From Oikopleura dioica (lineage: Eukaryota; Chordata; Appendicularia; Copelata; Oikopleuridae), in assembly GCA_907165135.1 (NCBI GenBank), contig OU015568.1:1124501-1188500 (forward strand): a stretch of DNA of 64,000 nt. The letters are read 5' to 3'. Position numbers and translations under genes: made by a program. The notes beneath the pieces are model-generated. The model was not told the origin of the DNA, made no database searches, and saw nothing but the letters and a program-made list of their open reading frames with translations. Below are positions 10,801 through 22,974 of the stretch, piece by piece. The stretch's first letter is position 1; every line of letters begins with the position of its first letter.

Positions 10801-12710
10801 ATGGAGAAAATTCTGCATGTTCTGTGTGCTTGCTTTGGCATGGCTGCTTGGCTTGGTAAGTCTCTCCTCGCTAGAAATGATTTTTGTGGCTCATTACGAA
10901 AAGTAACGTAGAATAAATACTTTCAAATTATCACAGGCAGGAAACTGCGCTATTATCATTTAAAATATCGACTTTGTTCTTTAATTTTTAGCTGTTATCA
11001 TTTAATAACTCTTCGACTTTTACTTAGACAACGATAACAGTCCAGTATCTATCCACTTTATGAATAAAAACCGCATAAATTTCGATTTTCGGGGAGTACA
11101 GTCATCTGTTAGGCCCTTATTCAAAGTTAAATCTTTCTATTTTTACTCAATACCTTTTAGCTGTCAATGGCTGCTGGATCGAGCTACCTCTTCTCGTCTC
11201 GGTCATGCCTGAAAGCTGGAATCTGGCCTCGCACATGTCGATTATCATCCAGTGCGCGAATATTGGCCCGCTTGTAATCACGCTTTTGGACATGTACTGC
11301 CCCAGCCGGTTAAAACTAAAGCCTCTTGTACGCCTTTACCGTCTTTTCTCCCTTTCACAAGCATTTTAGATTTATATTTTGCTGCTCATCGGCCTTTGCG
11401 CTCAATTCCTGATGTTTTTCTTCTGGAACGATACAGTTGAAATTAACGGAAGCAGCTATTCCGTCCCCTTTTTGTTCTTTTCTTTGCCGCTTCACTCGTT
11501 GACTGTACTTCCTCAGGTAATTCCTTACATTGTTGGTAGAAATCTATCCGTTTTTAAGTTTCTTTCATCCCCTTTATGATGAACCTGCAAGCTCGTTTTC
11601 TTCAATCCTATTTTCTCGGCGAAGGCCTCTCCGGCTTTCTCCCCGCAACAATCGGTATCATCCAGGGCGTCGGCAAAACTACCTGCAATGGGACAACTCC
11701 AGAATATCACGAACCGAACTTCGGCATCGGCACTTTTTGGATCATTATGAGCTCCTTGATGCTCGTTTCAACGATTTCTTTCGCGTCAATGAATGTCAAC
11801 TTTCAGAAGTACTTCGTGAAATATGAAGACTCTACTATTTCTGATTCAGTTGCTTCTTCAGGTAAGAATTAAGGCTCTTTCGTATGCTAAACATCAAAAA
11901 ATTTTCATTCAGAACTGACTGGCAATCGCGAAGAAGGCCCTCTGGACGAGCTCGATTCATTCGACGAAAAAACCGACGAGATCCCCGTCGTCGCGCCAAA
12001 CTCCTCTTCTACCGATTTGAAGAGCTACTACCTTCTGTATTTCATGCTTTTCATCTCGTGCTTCTTTTCGAACGGATTCCTCACCGCTATCGCAACTTAT
12101 GTCTCTATGCCTTACGGAAGCCAAGCGTATCACACCTCAGTAATTCTACAGACTTTGGCAAATCCGATTGCTTGTATTATCGCACTGTTTCGACCGCTAT
12201 CGAGTGAAAGGGGCATCATTTTGTCTGTTGGTATTTCTCTGGTAAGCATTACAGACAAGAGCTAGCCTCTGCAACATATATACAAATCTTAGCTCGGGCC
12301 CTTTACTTCTTTCTTCAGGTCCTCGCTGGATATCAACTCTTCCTCGCCCTTGGTTCACCCTGTCCTGTTTTTGGTAAGGCTTCGAAATCCTTATATTTCT
12401 TTGTAAAAAGCCGATTTTAGTGGATACGACACTCGGTTCAACGCTGATGATCCTCAGTAACACCCTTTACATGTTCTTCGTTACCTTGGCAAAAGTTTCG
12501 TTCGCTGATGTACTGAGAAACAAAGCGACTTCGAGGCATTTACTGTGGTACGGCTCCATAACGCAGGTACGGTTCTACAGAGATATCACCGACTAAAGCC
12601 TCTCTCTCTTTTAGATTGGGTCTTTCTGCGGCGCAGTAGTCTGCTACCCTCTCGTCAACAATTTGCAAATTTTCCAGCCTCGTTATGATTGCCAACCCTG
12701 CCCGGCATAA
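10801..12710 (+). CDS. Riboflavin transporter, SLC52A family
   Basis: SLC52 proteins carry riboflavin across the plasma membrane. The start gives MEKILHVLCACFGMAAWLAV and runs on to NGCWIELPLLVSVMPESW. That Gly-Met-x-x-Trp then Asn-Gly-x-Trp-x-Glu-Leu-Pro signature is typical of the family's first membrane helix. Later parts include IQCANIGPLVITL, GEGLSGFLPATIGIIQG, an acidic loop (DELDSFDEKTDEIP), then five more hydrophobic helices ending at NNLQIFQPRYDCQPCPA. About nine exons are joined. Intron 1 (10856-11160) is long for this DNA. Which paralogue (A1-A3) it matches cannot be said. Confidence 0.88.
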
Positions 12711-13138
12711 AATTCTGCAGAATTAAAGATGGGTTGTGTTTATTTTCTATTGTTCGTTCTGTGGCAGGTTTTCTGCCTGTATATCTAGAATTTTAGTCGA
12801 AATTTTGCAAAAAAATCGACAATTGTCAAGAAAAACTTTGATAACTTTAAATATTTCTGCTTTCCACCTCTTCTGCCTTCAATAATTTATTCTGCAAATA
12901 AAACTTTGCAAAAGTTTACCTTTCCTTCTGGCAATCTGTTACACAGATTGTAGAAACCTGTTTCAGCGTCATGAATTAGCGGCTTTGTGACGCCTCTTAG
13001 TTTATTTTCAAGCAAATGTTCACTATCAAAGATTGAAAGATGAAGCATTTTTCAGATAGAAATAATTTTCAGTGTTATAAATAAAATATTCAGTGTTGAG
13101 GATTGAATGTTATTTTGAAGAAATAATTTCAACATTTT
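12711..13138. other. 3' spacer, no gene seen
   Basis: AT-rich sequence between the converging riboflavin transporter and XK-related genes. AATAAA occurs at about 12897. Confidence 0.4.
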
Positions 13139-14519
13139 TCAGGGCCTTAACCTCAGGCAGAGCAATTCCGACGTACAGTTCTGTGAAGTGCCTTTAATTT
13201 TTGCCAGCTTTCTAGCTTTAATCGGATAGCAAAATATCAGTCGTGGCTTTTCAGAGCTTTTAATCAAAATAATGACTTGTTGCTTCCTTGTTCCTAAGAG
13301 TAAATGCGAAACGAGAACCAAAAATGAGGAAGCGTAATGAATAATTACGCATCTAATGAAATTTCCCTTCGTGTCAATTCCGTACCAAAGAATAAAGACG
13401 ACAAGATGTTCAATTTGATGCATCACAAAATTAAGACGTCTCTAAAAGTCCAAAACAAATTTGGGAATTTAATTCTGAAAATCTTACCGTAGAAGGATTT
13501 TCATCATCAAAATCATAATACGTGAATTTTGAAAAAGAATAGCCAAGATTCTTTTCGCCTGCGAAGAAACCAAACAGAAAAAGTATAGTACCGTGAAGAA
13601 GGAAGACTTTGATCAGGGTTTTAAAAGTCTTAAATTTTGGAGTCTGAGTCTGAGCACGACTGAGCACATCAAGCTCAAAGTTCGCTCAGGCTCTGACTTT
13701 TCAAATCCTGACTATGATAAATAGAGTTCCACCAGGATGTTTTTCCAAGTTATCGAATGCCTTAGTTTGAATAATATCATAAAATTTGAAATGAATGTTT
13801 TCAATTGATGAGATGAAAGCTATTGCCATACAAAGTCGTATCAGCATTTGAAGGAAATACTGAAAGAAAAATGATTTTCTTACTGTCTGGGGTTATCCTA
13901 AGCCCTTAGCCTAACTGAGGTAGCTATGAGACTCGGGAGCCCCTGACCACCCTCTCTTCAGAAATCTTGACGAAATACTTACCAGAAAATATATTTGCAG
14001 AAGAGTCCCTGTAGAAAGCTGATTTGGGTGATCGTTTTTCTTTTTCTCTGTCACGACCCAGAGATATGTGATAAACGAAGTTCCGATACTAATAAGCGAC
14101 GCAATAAAATAACCGCCACTTTTAGGGCAAACAGTCTGGTTACTTTTCAAAAGGTAAAGACTAAACCATCCCCTACATTTGGAGAGAATAGTCAATTGAA
14201 GAAGAAGCTGAAATTTTTCGTTCATGATAACATGCTTGATTTCATTCCCAACCTGAGGGGCGGCTTCCAAAGTTCCTTCAAGAAATCGTATTTTGAACAG
14301 GTCTCTTTCCAAAAGCGGGTCTGGACTCAACCGATCTTTCCAACTCCTATAGAATAACATAACCGGTCCAAGAAGTAATATATGCATTATAAGAATCAAA
14401 GGCGATCTTTCTTGACGAGAAGTTAATTGCGACGTCTTGAAGATTATAAAGAACGCGATTGTCCAACCAGCAAGTAGAGTTATAATCAGAGTCAATATTC
14501 CCTGATCAAGGATAATCAT
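13139..14519 (-). CDS. XK-related (XKR) multipass membrane protein, partly resolved
   Basis: The ATG at 14519 opens MIILDQGILTLIITLLAGW. This is followed by an XKR-like block: SRQERSPLILIMHILLLGP, then RFLEGTLEAAPQ. The LE...E(S/A)APQ motif is the family hallmark. More hydrophobic segments follow, then two downstream exons: one with SRAQTQTPKFKTFKTLIKVF and a helix, one with QIEHLVVFILWYGIDTKG. Some XKR proteins scramble phospholipids after caspase cleavage. I cannot see whether this one does. The join between 13980 and 13680 is unsure, because the first exon may end at the GTAAGT near 13978 or read further. Confidence 0.6.
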
Positions 14520-14929
14520 AATTTTCAATTTCTACCATTATAGTAGTACTACAGTAGAATATCATAGAATTACTTCTGATTTTCTCCTTGCCCCAGTAAT
14601 AGTTCTCAGCAATTATGAAGGATACTCCGAGATACAAATCAGAACTTAATTTTTTTAATAAAAAAGGTAAAGACTGACATACCCGACGTCAAAAGAAAAA
14701 AGGACCATTTTCAACAACGGCGATATGTTCCTCGCATGTTCTCTTATCCTTGATAAAAAACTCATCACTCATTACTTGAATTTTGTCTATTCATATTTAT
14801 TCGAATGAGAAATGATGCTCATTTTTACGTTCATTTAATACCTATTAGTGTCCCCACCGCCGTAAATATTTTTATTGTTGAGTTTCTCCGCGAGATTCTC
14901 CTTGACTTATTCTCAGGTGCGATTTTTAA

Positions 14930-15241
14930 TTAACTAATTAAAAAGTTATCTTGACCAGAAAAATTGCCAATTCGTCGAAAGCTCAAAAAGTGGGTTTGAT
15001 CGATTTCGGCGGATGAAACAGGACTTTGGGTAATTTTGAGCTTTTTGCTGATTACTTTTTGAGGATTGATTTTCAGTGATTTATGCGACGCTTCTTGATA
15101 TCTTCCTATCTTAATTGCGGTAGTTTTTTGAGAACAAAGAGGACTCATCTTTGGAAATTGTATTTTCATCTTCAACTCGACTCCTTCATATTCTGACCGT
15201 GTTAAAGAGCTTCCGGACAAACTACTAGGTAGTGCAAACAA
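14930..15241 (-). CDS. Uncertain ~100-codon open frame, unrecognised
   Basis: An open frame without a good ATG (ATG only inside, at VELKMKIQFPKMS). It is Ser/Lys-rich (KSLKINPQKVISKKLKITQS) and could be one exon of a small basic protein or chance. No partner exon was found. Confidence 0.15.
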   Translation of the reverse strand: MFALPSSLSGSSLTRSEYEGVELKMKIQFPKMSPLCSQKTTAIKIGRYQEASHKSLKINPQKVISKKLKITQSPVSSAEIDQTHFLSFRRIGNFSGQDNFLIS

Positions 15242-15341
15242 TGATCAGCATAGATTCTGTATTCAAAGCTTCGAAAAGTTCAAATATAAATTTCCCTAAT
15301 TGAAAAGCTCTCACAAAAATAGATTAGAAATTTATAAAAAC

Positions 15342-15813
15342 ATTTCAATCAGGGCTGGCAAATTAGGGTCCTAACAGCCGCACTACCGAAAAATTGTTAG
15401 GGTTCTAACTCAAAATTAGTGCGAATTAGTGCGGCATCCCCGTCCTACCCGTCCTATTTTTTTTTCCTTGATATTTTTTCGTCTATTAGGACTGAATCGC
15501 CGCCCTAACCGTACTAATTAGGAGGCTCTTTTTCATCATCCAATCGGCGCGCGCTTCCCACCAGGCGCGGAGGACAAATTGGTGGAAGATTGCAAAAAGA
15601 ATGGAGCTGAATGGACGAGAAAAACGAATGACCCGCCATGATTGGCGGACCAATAAGCGCGCGCCTATTTTAGGACGATTTTAGTGCGGCTTTTTCCAAC
15701 TCGTACTACTCGCACTAAAAAGTTATAAAATGAGAGTTAGGGTTCTAACAATAGGGTTCTAACTCAAATTAGTGCGGCTGGCGGGACCCTAATTTGCCAG
15801 CCCTGATTTCAAT
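15342..15813. mobile_element. hAT-like MITE with 8-bp target duplication
   Basis: The element spans 15350-15805 (456 bp). Its left end is CAGGGCTGGCAAATTAGGGT and its right end is the inverse, GGACCCTAATTTGCCAGCCC then TG. It is flanked on both sides by the 8-bp duplication ATTTCAAT. Eight-base duplications and CAGGG ends are typical of hAT elements. Internally, short GTGCGGC/TTAGTGCGG motifs repeat. There is no transposase, so it is non-autonomous. The surrounding 14529-16379 spacer otherwise shows nothing I can name. Confidence 0.88.
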
Positions 15814-16379
15814 ATTCATTTTCATTTATTCTCAGCAGAAAAATAGATAATCTGATATCGCAATTAGCTAATTAAGAACTGCAATATGGTCAGGTAGAGG
15901 CCCCTCTACTAGAGGGTTCTTTAACGACCGACCAAGAAAACCAAGAAATGATGAAAGGGACATTTAGTAACTGACGAATAAGAACGCAGGAATGTTCGCT
16001 TTTTGAATATTTAGAATTTTGGAAGTTGAAAATCGGTGTTTAATTGACTTGTAAAATTCCGTTTTTACGAAAAAAAAATAATTTTCATAAAATAATTTCT
16101 AGATTCATAATTTCAGTACGAAAATGTATCGTATCTTATCACAATCAGTAGAACAAAAAGCCTTCTTTTCTTCTCGCCTTCTTTTTTTTTCTCAATCGAT
16201 TGCAAAAAGAGAGGCAGAGAGGGCCGCAAAGAGAGACGCAAGGGGCGCTTCTTGACTCTTTTTTTCTGCACTTGAGCTGCTTCGAGTTTGATTTTCCATT
16301 TTCTGAAAGAAAGAGAAAATTTACTGAAGAATAAGGACACTATTTTCGCGATTTTGCGTCGAGATAGTTGATTGAAATC

Positions 16380-19152
16380 ATGGAAGAAAACATTCAAGGC
16401 GACATTGTCCAAAAAGACCCGATCGAGTCGGAAAAATGCTTGACGGCGTCAGACTACAACTGTAAATTAAATTACCTATAGGTTTTATTTATTTCAGTGA
16501 ATTAATAATTAAAAAACATTTAAACGAAAAGACTTTTTTTAAATAAAATGGTCCGTTTAGTTTGTCGAGCCAGATTCTTATTGAAATAATCCCCCTTTTC
16601 TTATTAAAAAATATATTTATTTCTTGTCTTAAATTATTGAACTATATATTTTTAGCTCAGCGGCGGCTTCTGGACTCAGACGTGATCATCACGTCAAAAA
16701 GCTCAAAAGAATCCAAATCGCCCGCGGCGCGTGAAACATGGGGCAAAAGCATCGATTTCATTCTCTCGGTGGCAGGTGGCTTCATCGGACTTGGAAACGT
16801 TTGGCGCTTTCCATATCTTTGCTACAGAAACGGCGGTGGTGCTTTTCTCATTCCCTACTTTATCTTTTTGATCATCGCCGGAATTCCTATTTTCTTTCTT
16901 GAAGTTGGAATCGGCCAGTTTACTTCCGAAGGCGGAATCACTGCTTGGGAGCGTCTTGCGCCGATCACTTCTGGAATCGGCCACGGCTCAATCGCCCTCA
17001 CGATCATTTTGAACATGTACTACGTCATCGTGCTCGCCTGGGCAATCTACTACATGTACTACTCCTTTCAAAGCGAACTGCCGTGGACACAATGCGGCGA
17101 CTGGGCGACCAACTGCTGCCGCGTCGAGGACAAAAATCTGACGGGCGCGTGTGTTCGAGATCCGGCGAAATTTCCGACGGAAAATAATGTCACTTGGAAT
17201 TTGAATTGGACGTCGCCGACTCAAGAATTTTGGGAAAACAAAGTGCTAAAAGTGTCCAACTCGGTGGAAGAGCAAGGCGATTTAAACTGGGGAATGGTGC
17301 TTTGCCTGGCAATTTCCTGGTTCATTTGCTATCTCTGCGTTTGCAAGGGAGTCAAACAGACGGGCAAGGTGGTCTACTTCACTGGCACATTTCCCATTCT
17401 GGCGAGGGTTGAAAATCGATAGCGGCTGTCTTTGTCGGCGCATTCGCCCGATTAACACGTTCCTAAGCTCGTTCATTTGACGTCCCCAATAATTTATTCA
17501 ACTAATTAATCCAATTATTTTTAACCCGGTTAAAAAGATGCTGATTGTGCTGCTTTTCCGGGGCATCACGCTCGAAGGAGCTTGGGACGGAGTGTACTAC
17601 TACTTGAATCCTGACATGGAGCGACTCAAAGATCCAAAAGTGTGGGTAGATGCTGGAACTCAGATTTTCTTTTCATACGCTTTGTGCAAGGGCCAACTCA
17701 CCTCTCTGGGTAAGGAAAAAAGGGAACTCGATATTTTGGAATTTCGCCAATTCGTGTTCTGTTTTCATCGATAATGCTGATCGCTTATTCAGGCTCCTAC
17801 AACAAATTTAACAAAGACATTTACAAGGACGTCTGGATTCTTTCAGCTTTTAACTCAGGTAAGAAAAAAAACTCTTTAATAGTTAGTCTTTCATCAAATA
17901 GGTACTTCCTTCGTCTCCGGCTTTGCGATTTTTGCCATCCTCGGCTTCATGGCTCAAGAACGAGGTCTCCCGATTGCGGAAGTTGCCGAATCCGGACCTG
18001 GCCTCGCCTTCATCGCCTACCCTAGAGCTGTGGCTCTCATGCCTTGGCCACAATTCTGGGCAGTTTGCTTCTTCTTCATGGTTTTGTTGCTTGGCTTGGA
18101 CTCACAATTTGTCGGAATGGAGGCCATCATCACTGCCATTACTGACATGTAAGCCTTTTTCGTAAACAAAAATGATTAAATGACGCCTTTTTTGTCCAGT
18201 TTAGGAAGAGTAAGGACTTCTTTCACATAAATCTAGTTACCCGTCTTACCGAAAAGGCCGAAAGCGACAAATCCTGCTAGTTGGAATCGTCCTGTTCAGC
18301 TTTTGCGTCGGTCTGACAATGTGCTTCCAGGTTTGAGGAAAATCGACTGTATTTTAGTTTATTTTTCATGTAGAACGGAATCTACGTCTTCACCCTATTT
18401 GATTACTACGGCGCCTCTGGAATCTGTCTTTTGTGGCTCTGCTTTTCGCAGTGTATCGCCATCGGATGGATTTACGGAGGAGAGAAGTTTTGGCAAATGA
18501 CCACCAAGATGATCGGCTACCGCCCCTTTCCGCTTTTCAAATGGTGCTGGATGTTCTTTAGTCCCACCCTTATCATCGGTCTCCTGTACATGCTTCTGGC
18601 CAATTTCAAGCCACTTACAGTAAGATCTCTTCTGAGCGCAGTTTTACAAGGCAATATTTTCAGTATCGCAACACGCGCCAGGATTACTCTTATCCTTTCT
18701 GGTTCGAGTCGATTGGGTAGGCCAATTAGACGATTTTAATCAGAAAATTAACCTTTCTTTCAGATTTTGCCTAGCCGCATGTTCTGCGCTGCCTGTTCTG
18801 GTCTATGCGCTAATGAGGTTTTTCCTCGTTGTTTTCAGAGGAACTGGAACTTTCAAAGAGGTAGGCGAATTGAAAAGGAAAAAGTTTAAAGAAGCTCTAG
18901 AATCTTTCGCTTCTGACGAAATCCAACTTGAAAGATGACCATCCTTGCAAATCGATCGAAAACGCGGCTCCAGAAGAAATTCCATTTTTCAATTATTGGC
19001 TTGGCGACTGGCTCGGAAACAAACTCAAATCGCGGTAAAAAGGGTCTTCATGTAAGGAAAAATGAATCCTGTTTAGATACGATTTACAAAGAGTTCCAGT
19101 CTCAGACGAGCCAGAAGTGATAAGATACGGAAAGAACAACAGTGAATGCTAG
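16380..19152 (+). CDS. SLC6-family Na+/Cl--dependent transporter (GABA/taurine/creatine-like)
   Basis: SLC6 proteins use sodium and chloride gradients to take up neurotransmitters, osmolytes or amino acids. The first helix region reads [19 protein letters not shown], the unwound sodium/substrate site. Helices then follow through [36 protein letters not shown] (helix 6 region), [20 protein letters not shown] and [13 protein letters not shown]. The second extracellular loop carries NLT, NVT and NWT glycosylation sites. The C-terminus is polar and ends YGKNNSEC. One intron has a GC donor after FPIL (near 17401) and rejoins at MLIVLLF. Substrate cannot be read with confidence; the helix 10-11 text looks closest to the GABA/taurine/creatine branch. 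Confidence 0.9.
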
Positions 19153-19544
19153 AATTTTAAAATTATTTTTTATTGTCCTGCCAAGTGTAAACTAAAGTTG
19201 TAAATACTATTTCAACTCTTATTTTTGTAAATCTGCTATTCTCTGGTCATCAATTCTTGGATATTGTCCTATTCGAATTCGATGACTTTTTCCGTTTTCC
19301 ATTTTTTGGCCGTCTATAATTTATCGAAAATAAAAATTTTAAAAAGATTTGTGCAACGCTTTAATTTTTCTTCACGAGAAGTTCATTTATTTCATTCAAT
19401 TGCATCTAAAATCTCATCAACTGTCACAATACTATTTATATTATTACTGACATTGAAAGCCTTACAGAGGCTTCAGCTCACACCCAATCGGAGAGCCCCA
19501 GGGGAGCTCAGCAGAAACAGAACAGAGCAGTTTTTTTATTCAAA
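19153..19544. other. Spacer, no gene seen
   Basis: AT-rich spacer between the SLC6 gene and the kinase-like gene. Confidence 0.35.
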
Positions 19545-21262
19545 ATGCTAGAGAAAGAACAAATTCAACAATGGCTTGATGATTTGATACCAAAGCTCAA
19601 AAGAAAAACGACAAGAAGTCAAAGATGCAGGCTGATTAGGTCGGTCGAGCGACAAGTTTTCAAGAAAAATGACTTTATTGATTGTACGTGGGTTTGCTTT
19701 CAATTCAAAAGAAACCAGCGTGGCGTTCTCACTGGCTTTGTGTTCGACCAAGAATGTCAAGGAAAAAAGAAACCTCTTACTTCTTGGCCGGCGACCGCTT
19801 TTCAAAATCACCTTATAGAACGAAACAAGTTTCTGCTCGGAAAATTAATCTTCAAAGACCAAGTTCGCGAAGAAACAGCATCTTGGATTTCTCATGGTTC
19901 CAACTTCCTTGACGAGTCTGGTGGAGAAGCTCTCGTTTGCAAAGAAAACACTGCCTTCAACGCGCTTTATCGAATTCAATGTTTTGATCCGGCTCTTTTT
20001 ACAGACAAATTCCGAGATAAAATGCTTTTCCGAATCAATCTTGCTTCTGATTTCAAAAAAGCATCAAATGCGAAAAACAGACAGGAAAATTCAATCCCGG
20101 TTCATAAAAATGTATTGAAAAATATTGCCAACATCGAGATCTTCCATCAATCCGATGAGCAATTGGTCGACTGTCTCGGCTGGATTACAATCATGGAAGA
20201 AGGAAATCAGAACTTGCGATATCTTCTTCGAAGAAATAAGCTGACCATTGAAGAAAGAAGAGGGCTGGCAATTCAATTGCGCGATGGATTGAGTTATCTC
20301 TTCGAAATTGGACTTGAGCACAATGATCAGAAGCTCGAAAATATTGTCCTTTTCGGACCAGAGAAGACTCCAAAGTGGATTGATTTTGGTGTCATGCATG
20401 ACCATACTGGCAGAGAGAGTTACCGGCAAATGGGTTACGTAAGAAGGGGAAGCAAGTTTCGGAATTATCAATCTCTAGCAAGTGGAACTCCTACGTACGA
20501 ATCAAGTTCTTGGCGGGCCGCTGAAAAGTAAAAAGTACACTGTGACAATCGGTAAACGATTGTTCTTCTTTCTCTTTTGTGACTGGAAAACTGCATGGAC
20601 TCTTTTATTCAAGCCGATGGATAGAGATGAGAGAACCAGGGTAACCTCTCTTCTAGAGCATTTCAACGCCTCATTCTTAACCACAAGTCGACAGTACTAT
20701 ACTTGGGATGTCACAGACGATGATTTTAATTCCGTCGTTGAAATCATCTCCCTTCCCCACTCATCGAATAAGTTCGTTTTGGACAGCAAGGTGACAAAAT
20801 CAGTGCAAGTTTCCGAGCTGTGCCAGAGGCTCAAAAGAAACCTTCATCTCGACTTTAGAAATATCACTAAAAATGTTGTTGATCAGAAAGACTCAGATTT
20901 ATGCGTTCCAGTTTCGCTTACCACTCTTATTCGATCAGCAATCAGAGAACGCTGTGGCTTATCAAATGTTCGGATCGTCGAAAAAGTCATGGATGCTTTT
21001 AGTGTCGAGCGAATTCTGTATTTTTTGACGATTAGAATTTATCCTCGAAGTTTGGCTGGAATAAACTTGAATCCAAATCGTCCTGAAATGGAGTGGCAAG
21101 CATTTAATAGTTTCGAAGATATCTTGGAGCGTATGATGAAGCCAACGTTTGCATACGAGCCTGGGTGGAACTGGATCCGAAGAGTTGTTATCCGAGACTT
21201 TTTGAATGCTCCGGATAAAATGAAAAATTTCTTGAAGAATGATGATTGAAATTTATTTTTGG

Positions 21263-21294
21263 GACGCGTTTCGGTCTCAGTGGACCTTCGTCAG
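21263..21294 (-). ncRNA. Hammerhead-ribozyme-like core in left PLE arm
   Basis: Reverse-complement copy of the motif at 22188-22219. It is in the sense orientation of the element's coding strand, at its 3' side. Confidence 0.55.
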
Positions 21295-21459
21295 CCCTAA
21301 GTACAGATTTTAAATGAAAGTTCAAAAACAGGAAAATCAGTCTCTCACCTAGAGTGGACAATTTCGAATGAAGGCAGAGATTGAAAACATAAAAACATAC
21401 TTCGCTTTCGCGGGCAGATGTAATGGAGCGCCAGAAGAAAGCGAATTACAAATGCTCCA

Positions 21460-22059
21460 TTACAGAAATTTAACTTCAGCGAATTTGATCTGCTTATTCA
21501 AGCAAGGATCATTTAACTTGATCGAAAACGCTTCACAAAGGACACGGTCTTTGTAGTACGGTTGGTTGGAGATAACAGAAATAAAGTTCTTTTCGAAACA
21601 GAATTTGGTTTTGATTAACGCTCTCGATGTAGTAGGCTTGTATTTTGGAGTGTCTGGCTCACTAAGATATTTATCATATTCCTCTCTGAATTTTGGACAC
21701 TTCAAAGAGTGGAAAAACATAGGACTACGATAACGTGGCTCAAAATGTTCACGAATTCTAGTTCCAAGCTGTCTTTTTGTCTCCCCCTGGTAATCCGTTT
21801 TCCCACATGGACATTGGAAATGGTACACCACTCCACTTTTCTGCTCAATTGGTACCGGGCGCTTCCAGGTTGGGTGCAAACATTGTTCTATTCTCACTGT
21901 TTTCCAACAAAGTCTCAGAAAGAACTTCGGGGTAACTTTTTTAAGAATAGCACGCATTTTGCCGCCAATACTGTCGCACCGGGGACCAGTAAAGCTTGCG
22001 CAAAAATTGTGAACTATTTCCCCTTCCACTTTGTAATTCGCTTTCTTCTGGCGCTCCAT
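21460..22059 (-). CDS. GIY-YIG endonuclease domain of Penelope-like retroelement (fragment)
   Basis: In Penelope-like elements a GIY-YIG nuclease follows the reverse transcriptase and is thought to nick target DNA. Here 199 residues remain. A Cys-containing linker (QKSGVVYHFQCPCGKTDY) leads into the nuclease core, where GVVYHF stands for GIY, DYQGET for YIG.T, and the Arg/His pair is in RQLGTRIREHF. A second CxxH-like pattern (FFHSLKCPKF) follows. There is no reverse-transcriptase motif upstream, so it is not autonomous. The start ATG at 22059 falls inside the right arm. Confidence 0.75.
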   Translation of the reverse strand: MERQKKANYKVEGEIVHNFCASFTGPRCDSIGGKMRAILKKVTPKFFLRLCWKTVRIEQCLHPTWKRPVPIEQKSGVVYHFQCPCGKTDYQGETKRQLGTRIREHFEPRYRSPMFFHSLKCPKFREEYDKYLSEPDTPKYKPTTSRALIKTKFCFEKNFISVISNQPYYKDRVLCEAFSIKLNDPCLNKQIKFAEVKFL

Positions 22060-22187
22060 TACATCTGCCCGCGAAAGCGAAGTATGTTTTTATGTTTTCA
22101 ATCTCTGCCTTCATTCGAAATTGTCCACTCTAGGTGAGAGACTGATTTTCCTGTTTTTGAACTTTCATTTAAAATCTGTACTTAGGG

Positions 22188-22219
22188 CTGACGAAGGTCC
22201 ACTGAGACCGAAACGCGTC
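22188..22219 (+). ncRNA. Hammerhead-ribozyme-like core in right PLE arm
   Basis: CTGACGA (22188-22194), a 4-bp stem II GGTC/GACC with loop CACTGA, GAAA (22210-22213), a palindromic stem III ACGCGT and a GTC cleavage triplet (22217-22219). The GG before CTGACGA can pair with the CC after GTC as the start of stem I. Hammerheads are known in Penelope-like elements. One extra A lies between the core and stem II. The same core is present in inverted form at 21263-21294. Confidence 0.55.
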
Positions 22220-22614
22220 CCAAAAATAAATTTCAATCATCATTCATGAGAGGTCAACACCGACAATCTTTCTTGAAGAAGTTCAAATTTCGCTACGAAA
22301 AAATACTTCTAGGCAGAAACTTCGTATTCCAGCGCCCGTTGTCTGTGACTGGAGCCATTTTTTCTCGGGGTGAAGTTTACCGTCATCAAATGGTGATGGA
22401 CAGAGTGGAAAACGGCGAATACATTCTTCAAAATACACAGGAAGACAAGAAAAATCCTCGTTTGCTGCGGATCTCTCAGAGTCGAAAATATTTTCGGGTT
22501 GTAAATGGTTACTTAGAGTTTGTCAAGAATCCCTGTGAAAGAACTGATCAAACCTGGGAGGAAGATACTTGGTACCTCGGATTAGAAGCATATTCTGTTG
22601 AAATTAATTTTTAG

Positions 22615-22974
22615 TTACAGACTGTGACTAGAAATTAAGTTAAATAAATCATTTGAGCACTTCCTTTAACCAAGGCTGTTTCTTATTTTTTTTAATTTCG
22701 ATTATGCAAAAGCAAGAAATGCAATAGCGAAGACCAATCGGCTGCCAATAAAATTATGGTTGCATATGATCTGAAAGAAGCATATATCCTTATTGATCCT
22801 TTCTTCTTATTAGTTCAAATAAAATCTAAACGGAAATTGGTTCATGAATTTTAGTGGATTCACATTATTGCCTAGTAAATGTTTATTTATTTGTGTCAAA
22901 ATATATTTGACGCATCAATATTTGCGACCAAATACGGTGCTTTTTTACCTCCTTGAAATTTCAGTTCCTCCAAA
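22615..22974. other. Spacer, no gene seen
   Basis: AT-rich sequence, AATAAA-like at about 22643. Nothing else found. Confidence 0.35.

Larger units (their letters stand above)
21237..22245 (-). mobile_element. Truncated Penelope-like element with inverted arms
   Basis: Two 216-bp arms (21237-21452 and 22030-22245) are near-perfect inverted repeats around a minus-strand coding piece. Each arm carries a hammerhead-like core. The reverse-transcriptase domain is missing, so only the 3' coding part and its flanking repeats remain. The element sits in the coding region of the kinase-like gene. Confidence 0.8.
19545..22614 (+). pseudogene. Divergent kinase-like gene, frameshifted and split by a Penelope-like element
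   Basis: The first part (19545-20528) has a degenerate Gly-rich region (SGGEALVCKE), a catalytic loop GLEHNDQKLENIVL in place of HRD, a DFG-type WIDFGVMHD and an activation-segment end SGTPTYES. At 20524-20537 the sequence AAAAGTA occurs twice in tandem. The extra 7 bases put the frame into a stop at 20529, while the next frame continues to 21249 with a helix-F-like KYTVTIGKRLFFFLFCDW. The coding frame is then interrupted at 21237-22245 and resumes at 22246 in the same phase, ending at 22614 (LGLEAYSVEINF). It could instead use an odd GA-AG or GC-AG intron near 20520-20613. Function is unknown. Confidence 0.65.

Noticed and set aside
19264-19551. 95-codon plus-strand frame before the kinase-like gene
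   Set aside because: Overlaps the next gene's start, with spacer-like composition and no partner.
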